A stretch of 19,968 nucleotides of DNA, from contig CAMLEQ010000020.1 in NCBI GenBank assembly GCA_946479015.1, positions 1-19,968 on the forward strand. Reading direction: 5' to 3'. The stretch is from an uncultured Gemmatimonadota bacterium (GTDB lineage: Bacteria > Gemmatimonadota > Gemmatimonadetes > Gemmatimonadales > Gemmatimonadaceae). Position numbers and translations under genes: made by a program. Under the pieces are notes generated by a model, which was not told the origin of the DNA, made no database searches, and worked only from the letters and a program-made list of their open reading frames with translations. Shown piece by piece: positions 10,386 through 17,257 of the stretch. Each line of letters opens with the position of its first letter. Within the stretch, counting starts at the first letter, position 1.

Positions 10386-10946
10386 GTGTCCACTTCCCTG
10401 GAGCCCCGCGCACGCCGCCGCGGCACCGTACGGTGGAGCTCGCATGCGCGCGCCTCGCTCGCCATCCTCCTGCTCGGCCCGCTCGCGCTCGCCTGCTCCG
10501 GCGGCCACGCCTCCACCACGCTCGGCCCGCGCGAGCGCGCCGCCATCGCCGACACCGTGCGCCAGCGCCTCCGGACGGCGGCCGACCTCTCGCACGGCGA
10601 TGTGGTGGCGCGGCTGATGAGCCTCTACCCCGATACCGGCACGGTGATCTCCGCCAGCGCCGGCCACGTCACCACCACGCGCGCCGCGCTGCAGCAGCAG
10701 ATCCAGCAGTTCTGGACGAACATCGGCCAGAACATGCGGAACCCGCGCTGGGAATGGGACTCGATGCACGTGGACGTGCTCGCGCCGGACGCCGCCGTGG
10801 TCACCTCGACCTATCGCATTCCGCACCTCACCCCGCGCGGAATGCCCCACGTCGTCGGCGGCGCGTGGACGGCGGTGTTTCAGCGGCGCGGTGGGAAGTG
10901 GGTGATCGTTCAGGAGCATTTGTCGGATTTTCAGCCGATTGGGTGA
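10386..10946 (+). CDS. NTF2/SnoaL-like (DUF4440-type) lipoprotein
   Basis: The product is 186 residues from a GTG start. It has a basic N-terminus (RARRR) and hydrophobic segment LAILLLGPLALAC giving a relaxed lipobox with Cys37. Residues about 50-186 resemble the small alpha+beta cone fold of NTF2-like proteins: an N-terminal helix pair (ERAAIADTVRQRL, AALQQQIQQFW), then strands with VDVLAPDAAVVTSTY, GGAWTAVFQRRGGKWVIVQEHLSDF. That last block (tryptophan-valine-isoleucine strand, then His and Ser) is typical of DUF4440/SnoaL-like proteins. Such proteins bind small ligands or serve as subunits, and the role here is unknown. The stop codon lies in the outermost arm of palindromic element copy C, so its last codons border on inserted sequence. 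The upstream 189 bp are shared with a divergent lipoprotein gene and should hold both promoters. Confidence 0.75.
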   Translation: MSTSLEPRARRRGTVRWSSHARASLAILLLGPLALACSGGHASTTLGPRERAAIADTVRQRLRTAADLSHGDVVARLMSLYPDTGTVISASAGHVTTTRAALQQQIQQFWTNIGQNMRNPRWEWDSMHVDVLAPDAAVVTSTYRIPHLTPRGMPHVVGGAWTAVFQRRGGKWVIVQEHLSDFQPIG

Positions 10947-11162
10947 ACCTAGGACCTGGTCGCTAGACCACCAAACTACGCGTGTGGCGTGTGGGGAACT
11001 GACGGAAAGAGGGGCGAGGTAGAGCGCGTGTAGGTTCGTGTGTAGGTGGACTCTCTCTACAGCCGAACCTACTCACGCTCTGCCTAGCTCCTCATCCCGT
11101 CAGTCTCCCACACGCCACACGCGTTCTTCGGTGTTCCAGCGACCAGGTCCCAGGTTCACCCA
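10940..11162. repeat. Palindromic 205-bp element, copy C, with 9-bp outer extension
   Basis: The core has 85-bp left arm 10949-11033, 35-nt centre 11034-11068 and 85-bp right arm 11069-11153, the same plan as copy B. The 18-mer is at 11107-11124 and inverted at 10978-10995. The apical stem is TGTAG (11041-11045) with CTACA (11057-11061) around an 11-nt loop. Pairing continues past the core as TGGGTGAAC (10940-10948) and GTTCACCCA (11154-11162), so the total inverted repeat is 223 bp. The left extension includes the TGA stop of the NTF2-like gene. It could serve as a terminator before the LytTR gene. No coding content is seen. Confidence 0.88.
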
Positions 11163-11286
11163 TGTGCTCGCTGGAACCAGACCGAAGCGACGCGCGTATT
11201 CCGAATCATGTGCGCGGCGTGGCACGACTCCCGCCGTGCTCCGCCTCAGCAGGAGCGGCGCGTCCCGCGCCGGCAGGGTCACGCGC

Positions 11287-12063
11287 ATGCGACTCGAGTC
11301 ATCGCCACGGCTGCGCACGCTGATCGTCGACGACGAGCCCCCCGCGCGCGAGCGGTTGCGGCTCTTTCTCGCCGACGAGCCGGAGATCGAGATCGTGGGG
11401 GAGTGCGGCAGCGGCGATGACGCGCTCGGCGCCATCGAGCGCGAGAGCCCCGATCTCGTCTTCCTCGACATCCAGATGCCCATCATGGACGGCTTCGAGG
11501 TGCTCGCCAGCCTCGATGCCGACCGGCTGCCGGGGGTGATCTTCGCCACCGCGTACGACCAGTACGCGCTCCGCGCGTTCGACGTCCACGCGATCGACTA
11601 CCTGCTCAAGCCCTTCACCCGCGAGCGCCTGCACGAGGCGGTGCGCGTGGCACTCGACCGCCTCGCGCGCCGCGGCGCCGCGGGGAGCGATCCCGCGCTC
11701 CGCGCCCTACTCGACGCCGTGCGCGAGAGCCGGCGCGCGCGGCCGCGCATCACCGTGCGCACCGACGGGCGGGTGCTCGTGCTCCAGACCGCCGACATCG
11801 ACTGGGTGGAGGCGGCGGCGAACTACGTGCGCATCCACGCGCGCGGGGAGTCGCACGCGCTGCGCGAGAGCATGAAGAACATGGAAGCGAAGCTCCCCCC
11901 CGAGCTCTTCATCCGCATCCATCGCTCGGCGATCGTGAACGTCGATCGCATCCGCGAGCTCCAGCCGTGGTTCCACGGCGAGGTCGTCGTGATCCTCCGC
12001 GACGGCACCAGACTCATCGCCAGTCGCGCCTTCGTCGAGCGCCTGCACGCCGCCATCGGCTGA
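11287..12063 (+). CDS. LytTR-family response regulator
   Basis: The product is 258 residues. The receiver domain (about 10-125) has acidic pocket D15/D16, phospho-acceptor D61 in DLVFLDIQMP, switch T88 in IFATAYDQYALRAF, and K108 in YLLKPF. The C-terminal LytTR DNA-binding domain (about 152-256) shows ITVRTDGRVLVLQTADIDWVEAAANYV, FIRIHRSAIVNVDRI and VVILRDGTRLIASRAF. Members are phosphorylated by 5TM or 7TM sensor kinases of the LytS type and bind direct repeats upstream of target genes. No kinase gene lies in the window, so the partner is elsewhere. ATG 11287 is preceded by a weak AGGG (11275-11278). The upstream frame runs through repeat copy C and was rejected as an extension. The next gene downstream is susC, 330 bp away, with its own leader. 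Confidence 0.93.
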   Translation: MRLESSPRLRTLIVDDEPPARERLRLFLADEPEIEIVGECGSGDDALGAIERESPDLVFLDIQMPIMDGFEVLASLDADRLPGVIFATAYDQYALRAFDVHAIDYLLKPFTRERLHEAVRVALDRLARRGAAGSDPALRALLDAVRESRRARPRITVRTDGRVLVLQTADIDWVEAAANYVRIHARGESHALRESMKNMEAKLPPELFIRIHRSAIVNVDRIRELQPWFHGEVVVILRDGTRLIASRAFVERLHAAIG

Positions 12064-12157
12064 GCTCTCCACGTCGTGGCGCCTGACGGCACGCTCGTCA
12101 CGCGATGCGGCCGTCTCGTCCCCATCTCGTTGTGCCGACAGAACGGCGCCCGAATTC

Positions 12158-12173
12158 TGTGACGGTCGTCACA
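12158..12173. promoter_or_regulatory. CRP/FNR-family operator-like palindrome TGTGA-N6-TCACA
   Basis: TGTGACGGTCGTCACA has 7-bp perfect arms around GT and matches the E. coli CRP consensus TGTGA-N6-TCACA at all ten fixed positions. It is about 95 bp after the LytTR stop and 220 bp before the susC ATG. Ten fixed bases are unlikely by chance in a 20-kb GC-rich window. The cognate factor is not in the window, and activation of SusC/SusD by a CRP-like protein is inference. Confidence 0.6.
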
Positions 12174-12280
12174 CTGGCGCCGGCATCACCGCCGGACATC
12201 CCCGGCGGCGGCGCGGCGTCGCGCTCGCGAGGTATCGCGCATCGATGGCTGCGAAGTCCGCCACGCGCCGTGAATCGACT

Positions 12281-12314
12281 CCACCCGCACGCGCCAACTG
12301 GCGCGTGCGGGTGG
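12281..12314. promoter_or_regulatory. Long hairpin in susC leader (possible terminator or attenuator)
   Basis: CCACCCGCACGCGCCA (12281-12296) pairs with 12299-12314 as a 16-bp inverted repeat separated by only two bases; a folded RNA would open the top pair to give a 4-nt loop. No T-run follows. It lies 218 bp after the LytTR stop and 80 bp before susC, so it may end lytR readthrough or sit in the susC 5' leader as an attenuator. Confidence 0.5.
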
Positions 12315-12393
12315 GAGCATCGCGTCTGGAGCCACGCCGCCATCGCTCGCGAGTCTCGCACTCACCTCTCACGAGGAGTGACTCGGAGGGACT

Positions 12394-15300
12394 ATGCGAT
12401 GTCGGTTGTTGGATCTTCTCTCAGTCGCCGCGGCGATCTCACTGGTCGCCGCCACCGCCGTTCCCGCTGCCGCGCAGCAGGAAGCGACGATCACGGGGAC
12501 CGTCAAGAGCCGCGTGGGCGCCCCGCTCGCCTCGGCGAGCGTGTTCGTGCAGGAGCTGCGCATCGGCGGGCTCACCGGTGAGGATGGAACCTATCGGCTG
12601 GTGATTCCCGCCGCGCGCGTCAACGGGCAGCGAGTGACGCTCGCCGTGCGGCTCATCGGCTACCGCGAGGCGACCGCGCCCCTCACGCTCACGCCCGGGC
12701 CGCACACGCAGGACTTCGCGCTCGATCCCAACCCGCTCCGGCTCGGTGAGGTCGTCGTCACCGGCGCGGGCACGGCCACCACGCGCGAGAAGCTCGGCAA
12801 CGTCATCAACACCGTCGACTCGTCGATCATCCGGCGGTCGAACGAGCACAACGTGGTGGAGGCGCTCGCCGGAAAGGCGCCGAACATCCAGGTGAACCAG
12901 GAGTCCGGCGAGGCCGGCGCATCGTCCTCGATCCAGATCCGCGGGCTCAAGACGATGACCGGCACCGGCCAGCCGCTGTTCGTGGTGGACGGCGTGCCGA
13001 TCGACAACTCCACCGAGGCCACCAGCGACCCCACCGGCATCATCGAATCCGGCGTCGGCGGGTCGGCGGCCACGAACCGTGCCGCGGACATCAACCCGAA
13101 CGACATCGAGTCCGTCGAGATCCTCAAGGGCGCCGCCGCCGGCGCCATCTACGGCGCGCGCGCCGGCCAGGGCGTGATCCTCATCACGACCAAGAAGGGG
13201 ACCGCCGGCCAGACCCGCTACTCGCTGCACTCGAGCTACTCGTTCGACGATGTCAACAAGAAGATCCCGCTGAACACCACGTTCGGCCACGGCTCCGGCG
13301 GCGTGACGCCGGCGTGCGATGCCTCGAACGTGGACACGGCGCAGGTGATCGACTGCGGCCCCGCCACCAGCAGCAGTTGGGGCCCGCAGCTCGCGCCGGG
13401 CACGCCGATCTTCAACCACTTCGACGAGCTGTTCGACACCGGGCACACCTGGGACAACATCCTCTCCGTGTCCGGCGGCTCCGAGCGCACGCTCTTCTAC
13501 CTGTCGGGCGGGCGCACGGCGCAGAACGGCATCATCGTGGGGCCGAACAATTTCTACAATCGCACCACCGTCCACGCCAACGCCTCGCACCGGCTGTTCG
13601 ACAACCTGAACATCGGCGCGAACATCTCGTACGTGGATGACCGCGGGAGCTTCACCGGGCGGGGCTCGAACGTCTCCGGCCTGATGCTCGGCGCCATGCG
13701 CACCCCGCCGGAGTTCAACAACGTGGAGTACCTCGATCCCACGTCGCACCTCCAGCGGTCGTACCGGTTCCCGTTCCCGTCGGTGGCCTCGTCCGGACTG
13801 CCGCGCGGGTACGACAACCCGTTCTTCGTGATCTTCGAGCAGCCGAACAACTCGGAGGTCTCGCGGACCTACGGGAACATCAACGCCGACTGGAGCGCGC
13901 TCGACTGGCTCGACGTCAAGGAGACGTTCAGCGCCGACTACTCCACCGATGCACGGCTCACGGCGCTCCCGCTCACCAGCTCCAACCAGCCGATCGGGCA
14001 GGTGACGCGCAACGACATCACCTCCTACCAGCTCGACCACAACCTGGTGGCGACGGCGACGCACACCTTCAACCCGAACTTCTCCGGATCGCTGGCGCTC
14101 GGGCAGAACCTGAACACCCGCAATTTCCGGAACGTCGCCGTCACCGGCGTGGGGCTGGTGGCCGCGAACCCGCTCATCCTGAAGAACACGACCACGATCA
14201 CGCCGAACGACAGCCAGGCGGTGATCCACACCGAGTCGTACTTCGGGCAGGCGACGGCGGACCTGTTCAACCAGCTCTACCTCACCGCGGCGCTCCGCAA
14301 CGACGGCTTCTCGTCGTTCGGCGTGAGCTCGCGCCGGCACTGGTTCCCCAAGGCCAGCGCCGCGTGGGCGTTCCGCCAGCAGAGCTCCGACGAGAATCAG
14401 ATCTTCAGCTACGGCAAGTTGCGCTTCGCGTACGGCGAGACGGGCACCGAGCCGGTGGCATACCTCACCAACCAGGTGTACCAGAGCGGCGTGGCGATCA
14501 GCGACGCCGGGTGGGGAGACTTCCTGCTCACGAACCAGGGCGGGAACGGCGGGCTCGTGCTCGGCCCCACCAAGGAGCAGCCGAACCTGGGCCCGGAGCG
14601 CACGAAGGAGTTCGAGGCCGGCCTCGACTTCGGCCTCTTCGGCCCGCGCGCCGATGGGAGCCTCACGCTCTACCACGACAAGACCGTGGGCGTGATCTTC
14701 CGCGCCGCGCTCCCCAACTCCACCGGCTTCATCAACCAGGCGCAGAACGCGGCGACGATCCGCAATCGCGGCATCGAGGCGCAGCTCAACGTCCGCCCGC
14801 TCATGCGTGAGAACCTCACCTGGGAAGTCGGGCTCCAGTGGGGGAAGAACGAGAACCGCGTGATCGACCTCGCCGGCCAGCAGTTCGTGGATCTGCTCAC
14901 CTCCGCGCAGAGCAGCTTCACCGGCACCGTGGCCACGGCGTGGAAGGGCTCCGAGGTGGGCGTGCTGCGCGGCAACGACTACGCGCGCTGCGGCCTCGGC
15001 CTGAACATCGACGGCACGGACATCGACGCCGCCTGCGGCAGCAACGCGCCGAAGGGCGCGCTCTACATCGGCCCGGATGGATTCCCCATCCTCGACCCGA
15101 CGCAGCGCGTGATCGCCGTGGGGAGCCCCAAGTGGACGGGGAGCATCCGCACCTCGCTCACGTTCCGGAAGCTCCAGATCTCCGGCCTGCTCGACATCAA
15201 GCACGGCGGACAGGTCTGGAACGGCACCCGGGGCGCGCTCTACAACTTCGGCGCGCACAAGGACATGGACATCCGGAACAAGGTGGTGGTCATCGGGAAG

Positions 15301-15702
15301 GACTGGCTCCCCGGCCCGGTCGCGGGCCCCGGCGCGGGCACCCCGATCGACTTCTCCGCCATCGACACCTCCACGGGCGTGACGGTCGCGCAGGGCTTCT
15401 TCCAGGACATCGGAGGCGGCTTCGGCCCCGTCGCCGCACAGTTCGTGGAGGACGGCGGCTACACGAAGCTCCGCGAGATCTCCGTCGCCTACACCTTCGA
15501 CCAGCCGTGGGTGCGCCGCGCGCTCGGCCTGAGCAGCATCGGCGTGCGCGTCGCCGGCCGCAACCTGCACACCTGGACGAAGTACAGCGGCATCGACCCG
15601 GAGACCAACCTGTCCGGCGCCCTCGGCGCCATTCAGGACGTGGACTACTTCAACAACCCGCAGACGCGATCGTTCGTGCTCACGTTCGATCTCAACCGGT
15701 GA
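12394..15702 (+). CDS. susC: SusC/RagA-type TonB-linked outer-membrane transporter
   Basis: The product is 1102 residues, within the normal range for the family. A signal peptide is clear (residues 1-27, AVPAAA then QQ). Residues about 30-110 form a carboxypeptidase-regulatory-like domain (ATITGTVKSRVGAPLASASV). Near residue 117 the TonB-box-like EVVVTGAG is followed by the plug domain, with ALAGKAPNIQV, IQIRGLKT, PLFVVDGVPID, and the family hallmark VEILKGAAAGAIYGARAGQG then VILITTKKG. The remainder is a 22-strand-type barrel ending SFVLTFDLNR. It works with the SusD lipoprotein encoded 123 bp downstream to import bound oligomers using TonB energy. TonB/ExbBD genes are not in the window. GGAGGG (12385-12390) lies close to the ATG. 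No glycosidase lies beside it, so the substrate (glycan or peptide) cannot be told. Confidence 0.95.
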   Translation: MRCRLLDLLSVAAAISLVAATAVPAAAQQEATITGTVKSRVGAPLASASVFVQELRIGGLTGEDGTYRLVIPAARVNGQRVTLAVRLIGYREATAPLTLTPGPHTQDFALDPNPLRLGEVVVTGAGTATTREKLGNVINTVDSSIIRRSNEHNVVEALAGKAPNIQVNQESGEAGASSSIQIRGLKTMTGTGQPLFVVDGVPIDNSTEATSDPTGIIESGVGGSAATNRAADINPNDIESVEILKGAAAGAIYGARAGQGVILITTKKGTAGQTRYSLHSSYSFDDVNKKIPLNTTFGHGSGGVTPACDASNVDTAQVIDCGPATSSSWGPQLAPGTPIFNHFDELFDTGHTWDNILSVSGGSERTLFYLSGGRTAQNGIIVGPNNFYNRTTVHANASHRLFDNLNIGANISYVDDRGSFTGRGSNVSGLMLGAMRTPPEFNNVEYLDPTSHLQRSYRFPFPSVASSGLPRGYDNPFFVIFEQPNNSEVSRTYGNINADWSALDWLDVKETFSADYSTDARLTALPLTSSNQPIGQVTRNDITSYQLDHNLVATATHTFNPNFSGSLALGQNLNTRNFRNVAVTGVGLVAANPLILKNTTTITPNDSQAVIHTESYFGQATADLFNQLYLTAALRNDGFSSFGVSSRRHWFPKASAAWAFRQQSSDENQIFSYGKLRFAYGETGTEPVAYLTNQVYQSGVAISDAGWGDFLLTNQGGNGGLVLGPTKEQPNLGPERTKEFEAGLDFGLFGPRADGSLTLYHDKTVGVIFRAALPNSTGFINQAQNAATIRNRGIEAQLNVRPLMRENLTWEVGLQWGKNENRVIDLAGQQFVDLLTSAQSSFTGTVATAWKGSEVGVLRGNDYARCGLGLNIDGTDIDAACGSNAPKGALYIGPDGFPILDPTQRVIAVGSPKWTGSIRTSLTFRKLQISGLLDIKHGGQVWNGTRGALYNFGAHKDMDIRNKVVVIGKDWLPGPVAGPGAGTPIDFSAIDTSTGVTVAQGFFQDIGGGFGPVAAQFVEDGGYTKLREISVAYTFDQPWVRRALGLSSIGVRVAGRNLHTWTKYSGIDPETNLSGALGAIQDVDYFNNPQTRSFVLTFDLNR

Positions 15703-15730
15703 GGGCGGGGTGCGGGGTGCGGGACGCGGG
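15703..15730 (+). promoter_or_regulatory. G-run tract (putative RNA/DNA G-quadruplex) between susC and susD
   Basis: Starting at the base after the susC stop codon, the coding strand has five G-runs (GGG, GGGG, GGGG, GGG, GGG) with loops of 1-4 nt, built on a 7-bp unit (GGGTGCG, GGGTGCG, GGACGCG, GGATGCG). It fits a quadruplex pattern in the mRNA. It can alternatively pair with the C-rich tract at 15781-15810. Confidence 0.55.
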
Positions 15731-15780
15731 ATGCGTGAACGGCTTCGGGCGGATGGTCTCGCAATCAACTCGCCGTCACG

Positions 15781-15810
15781 CGCCCCGCGCCCCGCGCCCC
15801 GCGCACCGCG
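15781..15810 (+). repeat. C-rich 7-bp tandem repeat complementary to the upstream G-run tract
   Basis: CGCCCCG-type units repeat three times (CCCGCGC period 7) and then degenerate. As RNA the tract can pair with 15703-15730 through about 20 base pairs, including G-U wobbles where the G tract has U. This would make a large intercistronic hairpin ending about 15 nt before the susD ATG, near its ribosome site. Confidence 0.55.
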
Positions 15811-15825
15811 ATCATAGAGGACTCC

Positions 15826-17181
15826 ATGATCCGAATCTCCAAGCTCGCCCTCGGCGGGTTGCTCTCGGCGGTGGTCCTCGCCGGGTGTAGCGATTGGCTG
15901 ACGGGCTCGAAGCTCACGAACAATCCCAACTCGCCGAACGCGGCGGGGCGCAACCAGCTGCTCGTCGGCGTGGAAGTGGGACAGACGATCATTCAGACGG
16001 GCGACCTGGCACGGCTGTTCAGCATGTGGACGCAGCAGGTGCAGGGCGTCGCCCGCCAGGCCGCGTCGTACGGCGTGTACAACTACGACGAGGATGCGTT
16101 CTCCCCCGACTGGACGCAGATCTACACCGGCGGCGGGTTGATCGACATCCGGTCGATGGACTCGAACGCCATCGCCGCCGGCGACTCGATCTTCGCCGGC
16201 GTTGGGCTCTCGCTCGAGGCGATGACCGTCGGCGCCGCCGCCGACGTCTGGGGCGACATCCCGTACTCCCAGGCGGTCAGCGACAGCTTCGCGACGCCAG
16301 CGCTCGATCCGCAGTTGCAGGTGTACGCGACGATCCAGGCGAAGCTCGACACCGCGATCCGCTATCTCCAGTGCGACACGGCGGTGGTCACCACGTGCAT
16401 CGGTCCCGGCACCTCCGACCTGTGGTACGGCGGCGACCGCGCGAAGTGGCTCGAGGCCGCGCACACGCTCAAGGCGCGCTACTACATGCACACCGCGGAG
16501 GTGGACCCCACCAGCTACGGCCTCGCGCTGGCGCAGACCGATTCGGGAATCTCCACGCCGGACAACGACATGCTCTCGTTCCAGAGCGACAACCCGAACG
16601 AGAACAACCTCTGGTTCCAGTTCATGGTCATCCAGCGCGCGGGGGACATCGCCGCCGGCGCGTTCCTGGTGAACCTGCTGAAGGCCAACAGCGACCCGCG
16701 CCTCCAGGCGTACTTCGCGCCGAACGGCTCGGGCGACTTCCTCGGCTCGGCACCGGGCGGCGGCTCGGAGGACTTCTCCACGCTCAGCGACGCGCGGCTC
16801 GACCCGTCGTTCCGGCAGCCGCTGCTGACGTTCGCCGAGAACCAGCTCATCCGCGCGGAAGCGGCGCTGCACGAGGGGCAGACCGGCGTCGCGCTCGCCG
16901 CATTCAACGCGGAGCGCACGTCGCAGGGGGTGCCCACCAAGACGAGCATCTCGCTCACCGATGTGATCACCGAGAAGTACATCGCACTCTTCCAGAACGG
17001 CCTCGAGGTGTGGAACGACTACAAGCGCACCTGCCTCCCGAAGCTGACGCCGGCGAAGCCGACCGGGATCCCGGGGCGCGTACTGTACCCGCTCTCCGCG
17101 GAGCGGAACACGAACCCGAACGTGCCGCCGCCGGACCAGCAGCCGGCACGGAACGCGAACGATCCGAACCCCTGCCCGTGA
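15826..17181 (+). CDS. susD: SusD/RagB-type surface nutrient-binding lipoprotein
   Basis: The product is 451 residues. The lipoprotein signal peptide ends in the lipobox LAGC with Cys21. SusD-family features follow: NNPNSPN near the mature N-terminus, helical repeat pairs, the motif AADVWGDIPYSQA (about residues 139-151), the helix AKWLEAAHTLKARYYMH, a downstream Asp-rich loop with DPRLQAYF, and the C-terminal helices LTFAENQLIRAEAALHEGQ and EKYIALFQNGLEVWNDYKR. It is a SusD/RagB (SusD-like) protein that caps the SusC barrel and passes substrate into it. AGAGGA just before ATG 15826 is a plausible ribosome site. It follows susC by 123 bp that hold the G-run/C-run structure, which may set the susC to susD expression ratio. 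The C-terminus is Pro/Asn-rich and ends at a strong terminator. Confidence 0.94.
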   Translation: MIRISKLALGGLLSAVVLAGCSDWLTGSKLTNNPNSPNAAGRNQLLVGVEVGQTIIQTGDLARLFSMWTQQVQGVARQAASYGVYNYDEDAFSPDWTQIYTGGGLIDIRSMDSNAIAAGDSIFAGVGLSLEAMTVGAAADVWGDIPYSQAVSDSFATPALDPQLQVYATIQAKLDTAIRYLQCDTAVVTTCIGPGTSDLWYGGDRAKWLEAAHTLKARYYMHTAEVDPTSYGLALAQTDSGISTPDNDMLSFQSDNPNENNLWFQFMVIQRAGDIAAGAFLVNLLKANSDPRLQAYFAPNGSGDFLGSAPGGGSEDFSTLSDARLDPSFRQPLLTFAENQLIRAEAALHEGQTGVALAAFNAERTSQGVPTKTSISLTDVITEKYIALFQNGLEVWNDYKRTCLPKLTPAKPTGIPGRVLYPLSAERNTNPNVPPPDQQPARNANDPNPCP

Positions 17182-17198
17182 TGCGCACGGCGTGAACG

Positions 17199-17234
17199 CG
17201 AACGGGGGCGTGGCACTCGCCACGCCCCCGTTCG
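17199..17234. terminator. 16-bp hairpin terminator between susD and the convergent BNR gene
   Basis: CGAACGGGGGCGTGGC (17199-17214) pairs perfectly with 17219-17234 around an ACTC loop, 17 bp after the susD stop and 23 bp before the end of the minus-strand gene. It has no U-tract in either direction, but its position between convergent ends and perfect 16-bp stem make a bidirectional terminator the best call. Confidence 0.75.
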
Positions 17235-17257
17235 TGCATCCGGTCCCACGTGCCGCG

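Larger units (their letters stand above)
12064..12393 (+). other. 330-bp intergenic leader region of susC
   Basis: No convincing gene lies here. It contains a CRP-type palindrome (12158-12173), a long hairpin (12281-12314), and two purine-rich stretches (GAGGAG near 12373 and GGAGGG at 12385-12390) before the susC ATG. The promoter of the SusC/SusD operon is presumably here, but I could not pick a -35/-10 pair with confidence. Confidence 0.5.

Noticed and set aside
11038..11286. 83-codon N-terminal extension of the LytTR regulator
   Set aside because: It would translate the palindromic repeat copy C, and the receiver domain begins just after ATG 11287.
12439..17223. Minus-strand open frame of 1594 codons running antisense across susC and susD
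   Set aside because: It is a by-product of GC-rich codon bias. Its translation is Arg/Val/Glu-rich with no domain motifs, while the plus-strand frames encode clear SusC and SusD proteins with signal peptides.
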